DNA of 64,000 nt from Trichomonas vaginalis G3. Taxonomy: Eukaryota; Parabasalia; Trichomonadida; Trichomonadidae. The notes beneath the pieces were generated by a model. That model was not told the DNA's origin and did no database searches. It was given only the letters and a program-made list of their open reading frames with translations. Position 1 is the first letter of the stretch; every line of letters starts with the position of its first letter. Where the stretch lies: assembly GCF_026262505.1 (NCBI RefSeq), contig NC_067208.1:3047962-3111961 (forward strand), read 5' to 3'. The translations under genes and the position numbers were made by a program. Below are positions 25,709 to 34,837 of the stretch, one piece after another.

Positions 25709-27072
25709 GCATTTCTATACCATGCGTAAACTGTCATGTAAGGTGGCATGTAGTCTTTACTTTGTCCCGTTGTTTGCGTATATCCTGAAACGCGATGTAT
25801 ATGGTTTCCTCCTCCCTCAGTGTTACTCCAGTAACAATCTATAGCAAACTTAACGTTGTCTTTAACATCATATCCTTTACCTTTTGTCATTGCTGACCAA
25901 TCCCAATATCTATGCTTATGCCAACCTGCTTGAGATGTACTTAAATCTACGTAGTGACTGTGCGCAGGTAAATTTTCACCCGAAATCGTTTTACTTCCAC
26001 CTGTTTCCTTTGAAGAGTTTGCACAATACAAAAACCTGTCGACTATTTGAGTCCAAGTTCCAAAACCCAGAACTGTTTCTGGTCTGGTAGAGTTCATTGA
26101 CGTATAAATAGAGCCAACCGGGTAAATGGTTTGAAGTATTTCTGTCTTTAATGTTTGAAGCTCTGTTTTGTCAGCTTTCTTATCTAACATTGTTGGTAGT
26201 TCATATGCTTCAAAGTTTCTGGCATGCTCTTCGATATTCCTGCAACTGTTAACTAAATTGTTAAGAGTATCTTTTACGCTTGTACTCGGATTCTCTGAAG
26301 GTGCACTTGAACCAAGGTCAAAGTTCAATACTATGTCGTCTGCTGTAAAAGTTGTAAAACTTGTATGTGTATGTCCAACGTCACTTTTCCTGTTTAAGGT
26401 TTCTTGTAAGTTTGTAATATTTGCAATGGTATGTGTATGTCCAACGTCACTTTTCCTGTTTAAGGTTTCTTGTAAGTTTGTATATTTGCAATGGTATGTG
26501 TATGGTTCTTGTCGGCTTTAAGGTCTAAACATCCTGAAACCCATCCTGTATCGGCTTTAGTTTTTAAAATCTTTGACGTCCATTCATGATACCATTCAAC
26601 CCTTTCTTTAATTTCATTGTCTTTTTCATCCACATATTCCTTATCTGCCTTCTTCACTAACGCACTAGCCACACATGCTAACTCATCGTTAACATATGTT
26701 TTATCTGCTTTCTTTTCAACATCCTCTTTCGTTGCATATGTTGCATCTGCTCTGTCATGTTCTTCTTGAACTTTTTCAATGACATACTCTTTGTCAGCTT
26801 TGTTGTCAACATCTGCTTTCAAAAGAAGTTCATCTATAGGTTTCTCGTTTAAGGTTCCTTTTGTTGGATTTATACAAACAGTATGGTTCTTGTTGTCTTG
26901 AAACAGAAACTCATCTGTCATTGGGTTTAATGTCAGTTTTAAGCTTCCTTCTTTCAATGACTCAGATATCTTAGAATAGTTTGAAAAGTTTGTTGTGTTC
27001 TTATTTAGAGCTTGTATTAATGAGTTGTCGGTTGTGTTGTATTTCTCTCATAGACGCTGTTTCATTTGACAT
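25705..27072 (-). pseudogene. Fibre gene with phage tail-collar-like C-terminus
   Basis: Region from ATG 27072 to 25705. The upstream part has repeats of the KADKEYVDEK type that are typical of trimeric phage tail-fibre shafts. The end part has IYPVGSIYTSMNSTRPE, then GFGTWTQIVDRFLY, ENLPAHSH and GNHIHRV, and ends PPYMTVYAWYRNA. That is the tail-collar or baseplate-wedge C-terminal pattern of bacteriophages. A 70-bp direct repeat lies at about 26370-26490. A host-recognition fibre is likely by analogy. The region looks broken, with about two breaks. It shares a divergent start with 27090. Confidence 0.7.
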
Positions 27073-27089
27073 TTTTATTCTAGATAAAA
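27073..27089. promoter_or_regulatory. Shared divergent start region with TTCTAGA core
   Basis: 17 bp with the near-palindrome ATTTTTATTCTAGATAAAAT between two divergent ATG codons, like 11624-11641. Confidence 0.5.
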
Positions 27090-27940
27090 TATGCTTCCAA
27101 TAGAAAAGGAAACTTCTAGAGTTGCTACAACTAAACCATTAGATGAACTTTTTACGAATGTCGCGTCAAAAGTTTGAGACAGAGACCGTAAAGCATGAAG
27201 GCTATCGTTTTGACTACCCATTGAGATGGCTAAGAGACCCATCCGTCACAAAAGCTATTGGCTTTCGTAGAATGAAGTTCATTTCAGAAGCCATACATGG
27301 TTTCCCATTTACGGTCGGTTTTGAAGTTCGATACTATAACAAAGAAAAACGTACGTATGAGAAATTTGAACAGGGAAAACTTTTACAAGTTAGTTTGCTT
27401 GTAAACTTAGAAACAACTCTTCAAGCTTTTCAAGAAAAAATAAACGATATCTATCTCGAATATGCAAACCAGTTTAACATTGACGAAGGAGAGTACCATC
27501 TCGATATTATATATGACAGGAAAAATGCAACTGTTAAAATCGATAGAATAGAAGACCTTGGAGAAAACGTTTATATTTCTACAAAATATAACAACTTGGC
27601 ATGGTATAGATTTTTGAGGATGTTAAATCAGCCTGCAGCATATCCAGTACACCCGGACTTTTATGAAGTCGAAAACCCTAATGGAACATATGAAAATGTT
27701 TTCGACTCAGATGCTATTATAGTTCATGCTTCATTTTCTGGTGCACAAAACTCTTTTTTATGCTTGGCAAATGACTTTTACGAAAAACCTACAAAGCTAT
27801 ATGAACCACCGAGTGGAAGTATTTCAGATTTTCAAGTATGGTTTACAACAGATGGAAGAAAGAGAATAGTTCCATTATACCATGCGTTTTACTTAGAACT
27901 TAGTTTCATATACAACTACTATCGAACGGTAAAAATATAA
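27090..27940 (+). pseudogene. Unknown Polinton protein, paralogue b
   Basis: Related along its length to the 22039-22899 protein, with shared TKPLD near the start, then YRFDYP.RWL, AIGFRR, HASFS, FYE.P and YLELSFIYNY. The two copies lie on opposite strands at opposite ends of the fibre/integrase block. This copy looks broken, with about one break. It shares the divergent start region with the fibre gene. Confidence 0.6.
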
Positions 27941-27944
27941 TTTT

Positions 27945-28187
27945 TTAATACGGTTGAGGTGTTGGATTTGGTTGCCAACTAGACTGTGGTGCAGGTTCAG
28001 GCTGTTGTATAACAGGAGCTTGTTCTTCTGGTTCAGGGTCTTTAGGTATAATACCAACGAACTGACCTACTCTTTTACCAATATTTTTGACTCCGTTCCA
28101 TACTCCTCTTCCGACAGATTTTATTCCATTCCATATACCTCTTCCAACATTTCGAAAGAAGTTTCCAATACTACTGAAGAAACCCAT
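27945..28187 (-). CDS. 80-residue amphipathic Gly/Trp-repeat protein
   Basis: ATG 28187 with the motif TTTTACATATAGTAAAATG. The sequence begins MGFFSSIGNFFRNVGRGIWN and repeats an aromatic/Gly/Lys pattern (GRGIWNGIKSVGRGVWNGVK), then a Pro/Glu/Gln tail. The amphipathic, tryptophan-rich N-terminus suggests membrane interaction. The short protein at 51036 and 59161 in the second element has the same style (FFKKLWDGIKKAAGWVK). It appears whole. Confidence 0.6.
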   Translation of the reverse strand: MGFFSSIGNFFRNVGRGIWNGIKSVGRGVWNGVKNIGKRVGQFVGIIPKDPEPEEQAPVIQQPEPAPQSSWQPNPTPQPY

Positions 28188-28191
28188 TTTA

Positions 28192-28569
28192 CTATATGTA
28201 AAAATCTAATGTCCGCCTAGTCTCTTTACGTTTCCTGTTGAGTTCCATAGCATTCTTTAACTGGAGCTCATACATTCTATTTCTCCTCTGGTAGAAAACA
28301 TACTCTGGGTCAACTCCTGTGTTCGCGTCATCTGCATAGAGTTGTTTATATCCCACTTCAGGGTTTGTATAAAACTCTTTCCATCTCATATTTGCATACC
28401 ATGGTGGCAAACCTAACGCAGCGTCATTTGACATGGCAGTTTGCATTTGTACATCTGTTGGCACTTGACCATAGTTTGCCATTGCAGTTTGTATTCTAAC
28501 TTCATTTGGAATATTCTCTGGGTTTGGTTGTCCAGGTTGCTGTGCATTCGCTAAGTTCTGTGCGTCCAT
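28192..28569 (-). CDS. Unknown 125-residue Polinton protein
   Basis: ATG 28569 (MDAQNLANAQQPGQPNPENI) with TTTTTATCTAATATTAAATG at its start. Two similar segments (PNEVRIQTAMANYG and PTDVQMQTAMSND) form an internal repeat. The C-terminal half is charged and helical (QRRNRMYELQLKNAMELNRK). It lies five bases from the start of the 80-residue amphipathic gene, probably in one operon-like row of virion genes. No family recognised. Confidence 0.5.
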   Translation of the reverse strand: MDAQNLANAQQPGQPNPENIPNEVRIQTAMANYGQVPTDVQMQTAMSNDAALGLPPWYANMRWKEFYTNPEVGYKQLYADDANTGVDPEYVFYQRRNRMYELQLKNAMELNRKRKETRRTLDFYI

Positions 28570-28592
28570 TTAATATTAGATAAAAATATCTC

Positions 28593-28724
28593 TTACGAGT
28601 ACATATACTGAACATTTGCAGGCATCGGTTCATCTTCATATTCTCTGTACTTTTCTGCCACGTCAAAGAAATAGATGACACAATGGAAAAAACCTAAAAC
28701 AAGTAGTCCTATTTCAAACCACAT
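28593..28724 (-). CDS. 43-residue single-pass membrane protein
   Basis: ATG 28724. MWFEIGLLVLGFFHCVIYFF forms one hydrophobic segment followed by the short acidic tail DVAEKYREYEDEPMPANVQY. Short one-helix membrane proteins are common in virus-like elements. It is too short for a family call; its place in the minus-strand row supports it. Confidence 0.45.
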   Translation of the reverse strand: MWFEIGLLVLGFFHCVIYFFDVAEKYREYEDEPMPANVQYMYS

Positions 28725-28814
28725 TTACTTACCAAAAAAATTTCTTTGTTGTGACACTTTTTCCGGTTTATAGGACCTCTCTCATATTCTATCTTGTCAT
28801 ATCTAAACTCATAG

Positions 28815-29528
28815 TCATGTATGTCCTCTAACCATCTCATAACGGTTTCCAAACCACTTTTTATCGGATGTAAAGTAAAAGCATGGATGGTTATGTAAAA
28901 CGTCTAAAGTTTCTAAAGAGTCTCTCAAAGTCCAGTCTACTTGGTATTGAAAATCGTATGTGTTATAGAACGGCGGGTCTACTATAAAGAAAACATTTTC
29001 CTTGTCTTTAAATTTTTCATACAACTCTGTCCAATGACATCTCACAAACTCTATACCCTCAATATATTTTTCTATGTCCTCTTTGAAAACCTTTGTATAG
29101 TTAAGATATAAAACGTTTGACATAAGTGTTTCAATGTCATGAACTCTTATAGAACCACTATATAATAGTCTAGCAGATATACTATCCCAGTCTATATATT
29201 CTACTTTTTTCAAAACCTCTCTGACAATATTTTTCTTATCTAATGGTATACTTTCCATCTTACCTATAGGTATCTTTTCTTTCAACTCACTCAATATTTT
29301 GTTTGTGTCTGGTATATGTTTGAGACGGTTCATATAGTTGTCGAAGTCATTGCATATAATCTTTGAGTCAGGAAATACAGTATGGCACAAATGGGATATA
29401 TAGAAACTTCCACCGAACAAATCTACAAATGTTAGACCATTCGGTAGTTTCTTAAGTTCTCTCAATAGAATATCTTTACATCTACTCTTATTTCCAAAGA
29501 ACGGTAACGGTGGTTTTGTAAAATTCAT
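28815..29528 (-). CDS. DNA adenine methyltransferase (D12/Dam class)
   Basis: 237 residues from ATG 29528. The order fits Dam-type enzymes: an N-terminal PPLPFFGNKSRCKDILL with FVDLFGGSFYISHL (AdoMet-binding region), then IICNDFDNYMNRLKHI, then VFFIVDPPFYNTYDF with the catalytic DPPF. It would methylate adenine N6 in a short site and may mark element DNA. A 175-bp copy of its 3' part sits inverted at the left end of the element (6103-6280). Confidence 0.8.
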   Translation of the reverse strand: MNFTKPPLPFFGNKSRCKDILLRELKKLPNGLTFVDLFGGSFYISHLCHTVFPDSKIICNDFDNYMNRLKHIPDTNKILSELKEKIPIGKMESIPLDKKNIVREVLKKVEYIDWDSISARLLYSGSIRVHDIETLMSNVLYLNYTKVFKEDIEKYIEGIEFVRCHWTELYEKFKDKENVFFIVDPPFYNTYDFQYQVDWTLRDSLETLDVLHNHPCFYFTSDKKWFGNRYEMVRGHT

Positions 29529-29649
29529 TTTATATATATAATAAAACTGTTTTTACCTGAAAAAGTGACCGAAAAGTGACAAAACATGAAAACTAGTCGG
29601 TCAAAGTCTTGTCAGTTTTGTAAAATAACCGTCCTATCTCATTCTAAAG

Positions 29650-29940
29650 TTTCTAAAGAGTCTCTCAAAGTATACTTCCTTGGAACGCCCGTAACTTTTC
29701 TGTAGCGACGATAGACCCTTACTTGTCCGGACATAGTTATACTATTTTGAGTCCTCTACCGAAAAGTCAACGACAACGACTTTCAAAAATTTTTAGGGCT
29801 AGAAGGGGCGCAGCCCCTGGGAAGCCCCCTATACCCAAAAAAAACCTCATTTTATACTTCAATTATACTAAACATCTTCGGGGCTAGAGGGCACGAAGTG
29901 CCTGGAGGCCCCACTACCTTTTTTTTTTTTTTTTTTTTTT
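29650..29940 (-). repeat. Right terminal inverted repeat of the 24-kb Polinton
   Basis: Inverted partner of 5838-6110. It ends in a 22-base T run next to AT dinucleotides, which hides the exact junction and any 6-bp target duplication. Confidence 0.9.
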
Positions 29941-29944
29941 ATAT

Positions 29945-30257
29945 ATATGCTCAATATTTCATTTTTCAAATTTATTATTTCAAAAAACCAATAATTGGCG
30001 ACATTGTTTACTGTAATAATTGTTTTTAATGAAAACACTATATGCCTTCCTTATTTTCTTTCTTTTTTATTTTTTTGAAAAAATCAAAAAAACTCGAAAA
30101 AAAATCAAAAAATCACAAAATCGATGAATTCTCAACGTAATTTAAATCTTCAAAATCGTAGAGATTGGTCATAATATAACTAAGCATTATGATATGGTAA
30201 AGTTCAAAAAATCTCTCTCTTGAACGAGATAAAAGCTTAACAGAAATAACCTTAAAA
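29945..30257. other. Right remainder of the TTAA transposon, no gene
   Basis: AT-rich DNA between the Polinton right end and the right terminus of the TTAA transposon. It contains poly-A tracts and no open frame of note. Confidence 0.7.
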
Positions 30258-30296
30258 GTGCTTTTCTGAGGGTGGTCTATCGTCTATAGGGCACCC
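30258..30296 (-). repeat. Right terminal inverted repeat of the TTAA transposon
   Basis: Inverted partner of 2697-2735, ending one base before the right TTAA duplication. The satellite resumes immediately afterwards. Confidence 0.9.
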
Positions 30297-30300
30297 TTAA

Positions 30301-31470
30301 ACTATGAGTCATATTGTCACCCAAACTCTCAAGCATACACTCACTCGAATCAACAGTTATAGTGTCTGTCAAACCACAGTTATATTGTCAGTCAAACTAT
30401 CAGTCATATTCTAACTAAAACCGTAAGTCATAGTGTGTGTCAAACCGTCAGTCATATTGTCAGTCAAACTGTCAGTCATACACTCACTCAAATCAACAGT
30501 CATATTGTCATCCAAACTATCAGTCTTATTCTCACTAAAACCGTAATTCATATTGTCACTCAAACCGTCAGTCATATTGTCATTAAAACGGTCAGTCATA
30601 CACTCACTCAAATCAACAGTCATATTGTCAGTCAAACTATCAGTCTTATCCTAACTAAAAAGCTAATTCATAGTGTGTGTCAAACCGTCAGTCATATTGT
30701 CACTCAAACTGTCAGTCTTATTCTCACTAAAACCATCAGTCATACACTCTCTTAAACTATGAGTCATATTGTCACCCAAACTCTCAATCATACACTCACT
30801 CAAATCAACAGTCATATTGTCAGTCAAACCGTCAGTTATATTGTCAGTCAAACTGTCAGTCTTATTCTAACTAAAACCGTAAGTCATCGTGTGTGTCAAA
30901 CTGTCAGTCATATTGTCACTCAAACTGTCAGTCTTATTCTAACTAAAAAGCTAATTCATAGTGTGTGTCAAACCGAAGTCTTATTCTCACCCAAACCGAC
31001 AGTCATATATTCATTCAAATTAGCAGTCATATTGTCACCCAAACTGTCAGTCTTATTCTCACTAAAACCATCAGTCATACACTCTCTTAAACTATGAGTC
31101 ATATTGTCACCCAAACTCTTAATCATACACTCACTCAAATCAACAGTCATATTGTCAGTCAAACCGTCAGTTATATTGTCAGTCAAACTGTCAGTCTTAT
31201 TCTAACTAAAACCGTAAGTCATCGTGTGTGTCAAACCGTCAGTCATATTCTCAGTCATACTGTAGTTCATACTATCACCCAAACTGTTGTTCATACTGTC
31301 ACTCAAACTCTAAGTCATATTGTCAGTCAAACTGTGAGTCATATTCTCTCTCAAACCTTGAGTTATACTGACAACCAAACCCTCATTCAAAATGTCACTC
31401 AAACTGTCAGTTATATTCCTAGACACATTCAAACTTTCAGGCATATTGTCAGCCAGATACTCAGTTATAG
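30301..31470. repeat. 24-bp satellite array, right block
   Basis: The same 24-bp unit as 1-2692, resuming after the TTAA at 30297. Toward 31230-31470 the units decay (CAAACTGTTGTTCATACTGT and similar) until unique DNA begins, so this is the natural edge of the array. Confidence 0.95.
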
Positions 31471-31479
31471 AGTCACTTT

Positions 31480-33743
31480 TTTGTCATTAATGAATTCAGT
31501 TATAGATTCAAACATACATTCGGTCCAATATTGGATCATGTAGTTAATTCTACATTTTTTTAACTTGTAAGTCATTATTTATGAAAATATTTAAAATAGT
31601 GTAATTGCACAATGATGTGCAGTATTATCTTTAATATTAATATTGTAATATGATATTAGATTTTATCATATGAGATATTAATATTGATTTATGGATCACT
31701 GCACAATGATGTGCAGTATTATCTTTAATATTAATATTGTAATATGCAATGTTATATTCTAATTTGAATGTTCCTTTTTAACCTCATGATTTCTTCTCAC
31801 TGATCTGCCTTTTTATGCAGCATTTTGTATTTAATCTCTCTTATCCTTTAGATTCTCTATGCTTTCCATCTTTCTAAACCAGATTCCATTGTTAATTCTT
31901 AAATTAACACAAATCTTAAATTTCATATTAGTCATTGATCTGAAGTTATTGAAACATCTGACGTCTTTAGATTATCTTATCTAATATTAAAATGATTGAT
32001 CTATTTACATTTTTAAAATAGTCCTAAAAAGTCTCAATATTTATAAAAGCATAATAAAATTAAATTTTTTAATATCATTTTGTAAATTATTCGTTTACTT
32101 TATGGCATAGTCTTGAAAAAGTATCAAAAAACATTATCTTAATGGTCTCTAAAGAGGTTAAGTAGCATACACACAGATATGCTAATGTGGTAAAAAGAGA
32201 TTTATTGCAAAAAGTCCAAAATAGTATATTTATTATCAAGATTCGCGTGGAAACGTACGAGTTTGGGACGAATAACTAACATTCTTAAACATTTAGTAAT
32301 ACTCTGATAAGTACAAGTCCTTAGATGCGACATATGGCTTCTTTTGTTCTAACTTACCAAATTCAAGAACTCAAGTTGGCAGTAACTCTGTACTAAACAT
32401 ACTCTAAGAGCTTGTCATTATTCCGTGTATGACAAATCATACTTTAATGTTTTACTCGTTGAATAAAGAATGCTTGATTTTGAAATCGAATGTTTTTGCT
32501 TAAATAGTTCCAGATTCTTGAACTAGGGACGGAATTAGAGGACACGTCTTTGCTGGTTAGTCGCGTGCTTGATGACAATATGCTACAATTATAATAAACG
32601 TACAAAAGGGACGAAAATTGAGAGCTTGTAACTTTCAACCAAATAAATATTTATTTTAAACCAGTTTTCTACATTTAATATGTGAATTATATCAAAAGTA
32701 GATGGGCGATACTTGTAAATCTATTTAAACTATTAGTTTGCTATTATTGAAGAACTTTATAATTTTTTTTTCTTACGTATGGAATTAAAGATAATTTTGC
32801 CGATTCCAACTGGTTTTTCTATATGAGTTAAATATGCCAAGTGAAATTGGACTTGCCAATATTGTAAATTGAAGTATGGACTATATATCGATTTTCATTG
32901 ATTGATGAATAACTCGGAGTAATGTAATTGTTGATAATGAAAAATAGTTTTCAATTGCTGGTAAGGGCCAATGTATGTTCAATAGCTCCGAAAGCAAAAA
33001 ATGCACGTTTAGAAAAGACGATAACGATTAAATTACAAAATCGATAACGACGACGATTAAATTACAAAATCAATAATGACCCCACAATATGGAAGGAATG
33101 CAGTGAAAAAACAAAATCATTAAATGTCATACATCAATTATAAATGTGCTAATTATTCCAGTTATTATGGAAACTTTGAATTTGAAATAGAGAGTGATTT
33201 CATTGATTGAGAAGATGAAATTATACATAATTTTATCCATCTTTCCTTGATAAAGCTATTTATAATAAAGTAATAGAATAGTCATAATAATATAATGAAG
33301 TTGACGAATTTTCCAATTTGAAAGATCCAAGGATAAAAGTGACACTTGTCATGGTTTTTACAAAACGATGTATTCTCATATTTTTGTCTGAAAAGTAAAT
33401 ATTTTTATAGTCCATAAAGTTACTAATAAGATTATAAAATAACTTAATTTGAGAATAATTTATTTGACGGGTCTTGAACCAAAATTTTATTTAAAATAAA
33501 TTTGATAAATTATATAATTGCATCCCAAGAATAACTATTTGTAAATTGTACCGAATTTTCAATGTACTATGAACCGATTTTCATTTCAAAAGATGATTTA
33601 CTTTTAACTACCATAATAAATTAATTCTTTTTATCAATAAATTTTTATTATTGTTTTTACTGTCATTTTTTCAAAGAGCTCACTCAAAATTGACTATTCT
33701 TAATTCAATTTTTTTTACCTTCATCTAATTGATTTCTAATTTC
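31480..33743. other. Host spacer, AT-rich
   Basis: About 2.2 kb without a convincing gene. It contains a 47-bp direct repeat at 31606-31652 and 31700-31746 and a small repeat of GATTAAATTACAAAATC near 33040. The minus frame at 32444-32638 has no support. Confidence 0.6.
31606..31746. repeat. 47-bp direct repeat, spacing 94 bp
   Basis: TGCACAATGATGTGCAGTAT and the following 27 bases occur identically at 31606-31652 and 31700-31746. TGCACAATGATGTGCA is itself an inverted repeat. Confidence 0.85.
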
Positions 33744-34469
33744 ATGGATGATCGAATTGATAGTCCTAGTGGTAATGACTCCTTTAAGACCTCAATAATG
33801 AAGTTCCTTGAAGAAGCTGAAGGTTTAGAAGAATTTAAATTATCGAAAATGTGTGAGAAGTTCAATTTTCAGCGCAGAAGGTTTTATGATGTAATTAATG
33901 TGCTTGAAACTATTGGATGTTGTCAACACGAAAGTGTAGACACAATAAAATGGATTGGAAAAGATAACATTACCCAAACATTGAATAAAATCGCCATTGC
34001 CAATGGTGTAGAGAATGAACTGATTAAATTAAAGGAAATTATCCCCAAAGAAAAGTGCGATACGATAGGAAAAATTACCCAATTATGTCTTTTGCTCTTT
34101 TTAGCTCTGAAACGTCAAACGCTTAATATTAGACAAATAGCTGTTTACTTATCGCGTGGCAAAAACATTACAAAAACTATTTTGTGCAAACTATATCAGA
34201 TTACGTTTATTTTATCAGCAGCTTCAGTACTTGAAAAGACAAACGCACCATGTGAAGTCAAGCTGTGTGATAAATATTTCAATTGTGTATCAGATCCCGA
34301 TGGTACAATGAATAAGTACTCAATCAATTCGTTGTTAATTAGCCGCACCAAGAACAATGAGCCTTTCATCGACTTGAGACGAAAGGAATTTGAAAAATAC
34401 TGCAAATATGTGGCAATGAAGCAAGTTGTCACAGACCATCCAAAGAAAGTCAGGAAGATACTTGTTTAA
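33744..34469 (+). CDS. E2F/DP-family transcription factor
   Basis: 241 residues from ATG 33744; the frame is open a little further upstream but without an ATG. Residues 12-78 form an E2F-type winged helix. The recognition-helix signature is RRRFYDVINVLETIGC (44-59), matching the RRxYDxxNVLE hallmark, followed by a short wing ending in KWIGKD. No clear marked box or pocket-binding tail is seen. The C-terminal 160 residues are unassigned. It probably binds TTTSSCGC-type sites and controls cell-cycle genes in the nucleus, by family. Stop TAA. No intron seen. Confidence 0.85.
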   Translation: MDDRIDSPSGNDSFKTSIMKFLEEAEGLEEFKLSKMCEKFNFQRRRFYDVINVLETIGCCQHESVDTIKWIGKDNITQTLNKIAIANGVENELIKLKEIIPKEKCDTIGKITQLCLLLFLALKRQTLNIRQIAVYLSRGKNITKTILCKLYQITFILSAASVLEKTNAPCEVKLCDKYFNCVSDPDGTMNKYSINSLLISRTKNNEPFIDLRRKEFEKYCKYVAMKQVVTDHPKKVRKILV

Positions 34470-34837
34470 TGTAGTTATCGATTAACCATATCATACAAAG
34501 AGGGACCTTCATTCGTATGGTCTCTCCATGTTATATATTTTTATGAAAAAAATTGTTTTAATGTTGTTATACAAAATGTGTATATATGTTATTTACTCGC
34601 TGTTTGATTCCATGTGTGAATGTTTTTGGATGGTTTTTTCATAGATTTCTAAAAAAATATCTTCGTTTTGATGAACTTTTGGTTTTTGGAATGAAGGGAA
34701 AAATTTCCCTAGAAGATTGGTTAAAAATCTTGATATAAAGAACTTATAAAACTAAAGACACCAAATCTAATGAACTCAATCTTTGTTTATTTGGCCCCAT
34801 AAACAAGATAAATTCTTATTCAACATTGACGCGTCTA

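Larger units (their letters stand above)
5838..29940. mobile_element. Polinton/Maverick, about 24.1 kb, nested in the TTAA transposon
   Basis: Bounded by inverted terminal repeats of about 270 bp that both end in AGTGGGG and then a homopolymer run. Parts seen: coiled-coil protein, probable major capsid protein, penton-like protein, SF3 helicase region, packaging ATPase, two KilA-N genes, GIY-YIG type nuclease, HNH nuclease, integrase, fibre, short amphipathic proteins and an adenine methyltransferase. Most frames are open, but it is not whole: about four genes look broken. The terminal repeats differ by several percent, which suggests an insertion that is not brand new but not ancient. A target duplication cannot be fixed because poly-A/T runs flank both ends. 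I see no DNA polymerase B or protease. Confidence 0.9.
2697..30296. mobile_element. TTAA-target DNA transposon (Kolobok-like?) holding a Polinton
   Basis: Both ends begin GGGTGCCCTATAGACGATAG when read inward. This is a 20-bp perfect inverted repeat that continues imperfectly through CCCTCAGAAAA to about 36 bp. Each end abuts TTAA (2693-2696 and 30297-30300). Removing the element and one TTAA restores the satellite text CTCTTAAACTATGAG found at about 470, which shows a clean insertion. Without the nested Polinton the transposon would be about 3.5 kb: transposase on the left, about 350 bp on the right. TTAA duplications are known for piggyBac and Kolobok elements. The transposase motifs fit Kolobok/Mutator-type DDE enzymes better than piggyBac. 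Confidence 0.85.

Noticed and set aside
5838-29940. A simple bacterial prophage or contaminating phage
   Set aside because: Despite the tail-collar fibre, the element has Polinton-type terminal repeats, integrase and packaging ATPase, and it is nested in a TTAA transposon within a eukaryotic-style satellite.
32444-32638. 64-codon minus-strand frame in the host spacer
   Set aside because: No domain, no context, and composition like the surrounding spacer.
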